The notes under the pieces are model-generated. The model worked only from the letters and a program-made list of their open reading frames with translations. It searched no databases and was not told where the DNA came from. Of a DNA stretch of 64,000 nt, positions 61,628-64,000 are shown piece by piece. Position numbers and translations under genes: made by a program. How positions within the stretch are numbered: position 1 is the stretch's first letter; each line of letters starts with the position of its first letter. Source of the DNA: Acidimicrobiia bacterium (GTDB lineage Bacteria; Acidobacteriota; Vicinamibacteria; Vicinamibacterales; SCN-69-37); the NCBI GenBank assembly GCA_016871335.1, contig VFZF01000007.1, positions 1 to 64,000 of the forward strand. The letters are read 5' to 3'.

Positions 61628-63064
61628 ATGCGCAACCTGAAATCACTGTTTGTTCAGGGCGCCGCGGTCCTCGCTGCGACGCTCACGTTCACTCTCACCG
61701 GCGGGGCGGCTCCTCAGGGCCTGACCTACGCCATTCGCGGCGCGAAGATCGTCACGGTCTCGGGCGCCACGATCGACAACGGCACGGTGCTGATCCGCGA
61801 CGGCGTCATTCAGGCGGCCGGGGCCTCGGTCACGGTGCCGGTTGATGCGCTGGTCACCGACGGCGCCGGCCTCACGGTGTACCCGGGCTTCATCGACCTG
61901 AACAGCGCAGCGCCCCTCGGAGAGGCGGCACCGGCAGCCGGCGCTGAGTTCGCCGGGCGCGGCGGCGGTGGTCGCGGCGGCGGTGCCGGCGAAACGTTCG
62001 CCAATCGCGAAGAGGCCGAACGCGCGAAGCGTGCGGCGATTCTCCGCCCCGACTACGAGGCCGCCCAGAACATCGTCGAATCGAACGACACGTTGTCGGC
62101 GATGGCGCAGGCCGGGATCACGTCAGTGCTGGCCGTGCCCTCGCAGGGCATCTTCAAGGGCCAGAGTGCACTCGTGAACACGGCGTACCCGCCTGCGGAT
62201 CCGCAGATCAGCACGGTGGCGGCCTACCGACGGGGCATCGCCGTCGTGAAGGCACCGGTGGCGCAGCACGTGAACATCGGTGGACGCGGAGGCGGCACCG
62301 GGTACCCGAACTCGCTGCTCGGCACGATCGCGTTCACGCGGCAGGGGTTCCTCGATGCGCAGTGGCAGCGCGATGCCACGGCCATCTACGAGAAGGCCGG
62401 CGCCCGTGGCCCGCGTCCCGTCGTGGAGCCCTCCCTCGACGCGCTGAAGCCGGCGCTGGCCAAGCAGATGCCGACGGCGTTTGATGCCAACCAGGCCCGC
62501 GAGATCGATCGTTCACTCATCATGGCGAAGGACTTCGGTCTCGACCCGATCATCGTCGGTGGCGCCGAATCGGGGAAGCGCATCGCCGACCTGCAGAAGG
62601 CCGGCGCTCGCGTCATCCTGAGCGTGAACTTCCAGGGTAGCGGCGGTGGCGGTGGTGGACGAGGCGGCGGTGGCGGCGATGGCGCCCAAGCCACTGCTGA
62701 AGCGACAAAGACCGCAACCCAGCTCGCACAGGCCAGCGTGCTGTTCGGCTTCACGGGCGGCGGCACGCTCGCACCTTCGGCGTTCCTCGCCAACGTGATC
62801 CGGACGATCAAGGAAGGCGGCCTGCCGCCGGCCACAGCGCTTCGTGCCCTCACCCTCGACGCCGCACGCGTCGCGGGCGCGGCCGATCGCCTCGGCTCGA
62901 TCGAACAGGGCAAGATCGCCAACATCGTCGTGATGGAAGGCGAACTGTTCGAAGCCAACGCCCGCGTGCGTCACGTCTTCATCGACGGACGCCCGGTCGA
63001 GATCACCGGCGCCGCACCGGCGCCGGCAACCGGCCGGGGTGGCCGAGGCCGCACCGGGCGCTAG
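61628..63064 (+). CDS. Exported amidohydrolase-like protein lacking metal-binding histidines
   Basis: 478 aa. ATG 61628 lies 7 nt after GGAGGA; the ATG six bases earlier is too close to it. Signal peptide (ends GGAAP), then the amidohydrolase beta-sandwich YAIRGAKIVTVSG. The metal-site position reads GFIDLNSAAPLG, with no H-x-H. It ends with DAARVAGAADRLGSIEQGKI, the C-terminal amidohydrolase signature. Gly-rich loops at about residues 110-120 and 340-352. Resembles the inactive half of the preceding protein. Probably a structural partner of the active enzyme (inference). Confidence 0.85.
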   Translation: MRNLKSLFVQGAAVLAATLTFTLTGGAAPQGLTYAIRGAKIVTVSGATIDNGTVLIRDGVIQAAGASVTVPVDALVTDGAGLTVYPGFIDLNSAAPLGEAAPAAGAEFAGRGGGGRGGGAGETFANREEAERAKRAAILRPDYEAAQNIVESNDTLSAMAQAGITSVLAVPSQGIFKGQSALVNTAYPPADPQISTVAAYRRGIAVVKAPVAQHVNIGGRGGGTGYPNSLLGTIAFTRQGFLDAQWQRDATAIYEKAGARGPRPVVEPSLDALKPALAKQMPTAFDANQAREIDRSLIMAKDFGLDPIIVGGAESGKRIADLQKAGARVILSVNFQGSGGGGGGRGGGGGDGAQATAEATKTATQLAQASVLFGFTGGGTLAPSAFLANVIRTIKEGGLPPATALRALTLDAARVAGAADRLGSIEQGKIANIVVMEGELFEANARVRHVFIDGRPVEITGAAPAPATGRGGRGRTGR

Positions 63065-63072
63065 CGCGCCCG

Positions 63073-63158
63073 GGTTCATCGGTTCATGGTTCCGCGGTTC
63101 TAGTGCAAGGTTCACTGGAACCCGGAGCCAGAACCGAGGAACCATGAACCGATGAACC
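63073..63158. repeat. Long inverted repeat of GGTTCATC-type units
   Basis: 29-bp arms (63073-63101 and 63130-63158, one mismatch) surround a 28-nt centre that itself holds GGTTCACTGGAACC. The arms are built from short units GGTTCATC, GGTTCATG and GGTTCCGC. It lies between the amidohydrolase stop and the S9 gene. A strong potential terminator without T-run. Confidence 0.8.
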
Positions 63159-63206
63159 AGTAACCCGCGTAAAGGCGTAGAATCCCTCCATCCCAGGGAG
63201 GGTTCG

Positions 63207-64000
63207 ATGAGAAGACTGCTGAGCATTGTCGCTGTTGGAATCGTTGTCTCGCTGACCGTCGCTACGCCACACGCGAGGCGCCAAGCGCCCTCAGGCTACC
63301 TCACTCCACCCAAAGTCATCGTCGACATCATGGACGCCGAGCCGTTGCCCGGCGTCCAGCTGTCGCCCGATCGAAAGACGATGCTGATGACACATCGGCG
63401 GAGCATGCCGACGCTGGCGGAAGTCGCGTCGCCGATGCTCAGGCTGGGCGGGTCGCGCATCAGCCCCCTGACCAATGGCAACCATGTGCTGAACGGCACG
63501 ATCGGCCTGACCCTGAAGGACGTCGCGACGGGCGCCGAGCGCAAGCTCGTGTTGCCGCCGACCGGGTCGTTTGGCGCGAGCTTCTCTCCCGACGGCACAA
63601 AGATCGCCATCACCCACACCGCCGCTGACACGATCCGGCTGCTGCTCGCGGACGTGGCGACCGGGCAGATCGCCACGGTGGTTGATCGCGGCATCAACGG
63701 ACTGGGCGGTGGGTGCAGCTGGCTGGATGACTCGACCGGATTCCTCTGCAGCATGATCCCGGCGGGCCGTGGTGCCGCACCGACGGCGCCGGTGGTGCCG
63801 TCGATGCCGAACATGCAGGAGAACCTCGGCACGATCGCGGCCGGACGGACCTATCAGGACCTGCTCACCAACGCCCACGATGAACAGCTCTACGACTACT
63901 ACTTCACGTCACAGCCGGCGTGGGTGGATCTCTCCGGCAAGGCGACGCCCTTCGGCCGTCCTGCCATCTATCAGGGGCTCCAGGTCTCGACCAATCGGGA
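63207..64000 (+). CDS. S9-family (prolyl-oligopeptidase-like) peptidase, 3' end outside the window
   Basis: Open from ATG 63207 to the last base, about 264 residues. An AGGGAGGG ribosome-binding site lies at 63194-63201, and TAGAAT at 63178-63183 may be the -10. A signal peptide (about residues 1-24) is followed by TPPKVIVDIMDAEPLPGVQ, then SPDRKTMLMTHR and SPMLRLGGSRISPLTNG. These match the beta-propeller start of S9 peptidases of the glutamyl-endopeptidase/dipeptidyl type. The catalytic alpha/beta-hydrolase domain would lie beyond the right edge. Confidence 0.85.
   Translation, partial: MRRLLSIVAVGIVVSLTVATPHARRQAPSGYLTPPKVIVDIMDAEPLPGVQLSPDRKTMLMTHRRSMPTLAEVASPMLRLGGSRISPLTNGNHVLNGTIGLTLKDVATGAERKLVLPPTGSFGASFSPDGTKIAITHTAADTIRLLLADVATGQIATVVDRGINGLGGGCSWLDDSTGFLCSMIPAGRGAAPTAPVVPSMPNMQENLGTIAAGRTYQDLLTNAHDEQLYDYYFTSQPAWVDLSGKATPFGRPAIYQGLQVSTNR

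Overview
The window is GC-rich, densely packed DNA from one bacterial chromosome. Gene content suggests an Acidobacteriota-type soil or sediment bacterium, probably Vicinamibacteria-like. The signs are many secreted peptidases and amidohydrolases, a DUF1800/DUF1501 pair, a carboxypeptidase-regulatory-domain TonB receptor, and YdbS/YdbT-type PH proteins. This is inference from gene content; there is no rRNA or marker gene. I found no tRNA, rRNA, CRISPR array, phage or insertion sequence.

Layout. 1-2763 is the 3' part of an Eco57I-type restriction-modification methylase. 2773-7985 is a molybdenum-enzyme operon (FeS subunit fused to an NrfD-type anchor, Mo-bisPGD catalytic subunit, GAF protein), facing a TauE/SafE plus DUF1634-type pair (8102-9207). 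9249-10906 holds a ketopantoate-reductase-like gene and a VapBC toxin-antitoxin. 10917-14064 is a tightly overlapped amino-acid permease / secreted histidine phosphatase / M14 lipoprotein operon. 14110-22447 holds a Rieske oxygenase, a frameshifted membrane protein, a GcvT-like protein, a PNPOx-like remnant, two overlapping phytoene-dehydrogenase-like oxidoreductases and a GNAT enzyme. 22516-25555 is the DUF1800/DUF1501 pair with a strong terminator between the genes. 25643-29830 holds an exported methyltransferase, a D-threonine aldolase/D-serine dehydratase-like enzyme next to a single microcompartment shell protein, small membrane proteins and YjbQ. 29839-48000 is rich in secreted hydrolases (S10, M14, M20), transport, a TonB receptor, AbgT, ThiO-like, an aromatic amino acid decarboxylase, glutathione peroxidase, SixA and paired PH-domain proteins. 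48103-49638 is a truncated pyruvate:ferredoxin oxidoreductase gene abutting a cyanophycinase-like gene. 49757-58307 is the arginine cluster: argR-argG-like-argH leftward and argC-B-D-A-J-F rightward, with ARG boxes in the divergent promoter. 58369-64000 carries a membrane protein, two imidazolonepropionase-type amidohydrolase genes and the start of an S9 peptidase.

Themes. (1) Protein and peptide turnover dominates, with exported M14 (x2), S10, M20, S51-like and S9 peptidases plus permease and TonB uptake. (2) Most operons use 4-bp ATGA/GTGA overlaps. (3) Many first genes have a TANNNT- or GATAAT-like -10 hexamer 5-8 nt before the start codon, which suggests widespread leaderless transcription. 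(4) Intergenic gaps are filled with 7-8 nt tandem units and hairpins, including a covarying 8-bp-stem/7-nt-loop family.

The best candidates for something undescribed are the orphan shell protein paired with a D-amino-acid PLP enzyme, the catalytically degenerate ArgG homologue inside the arginine operon, and the covarying hairpin family.
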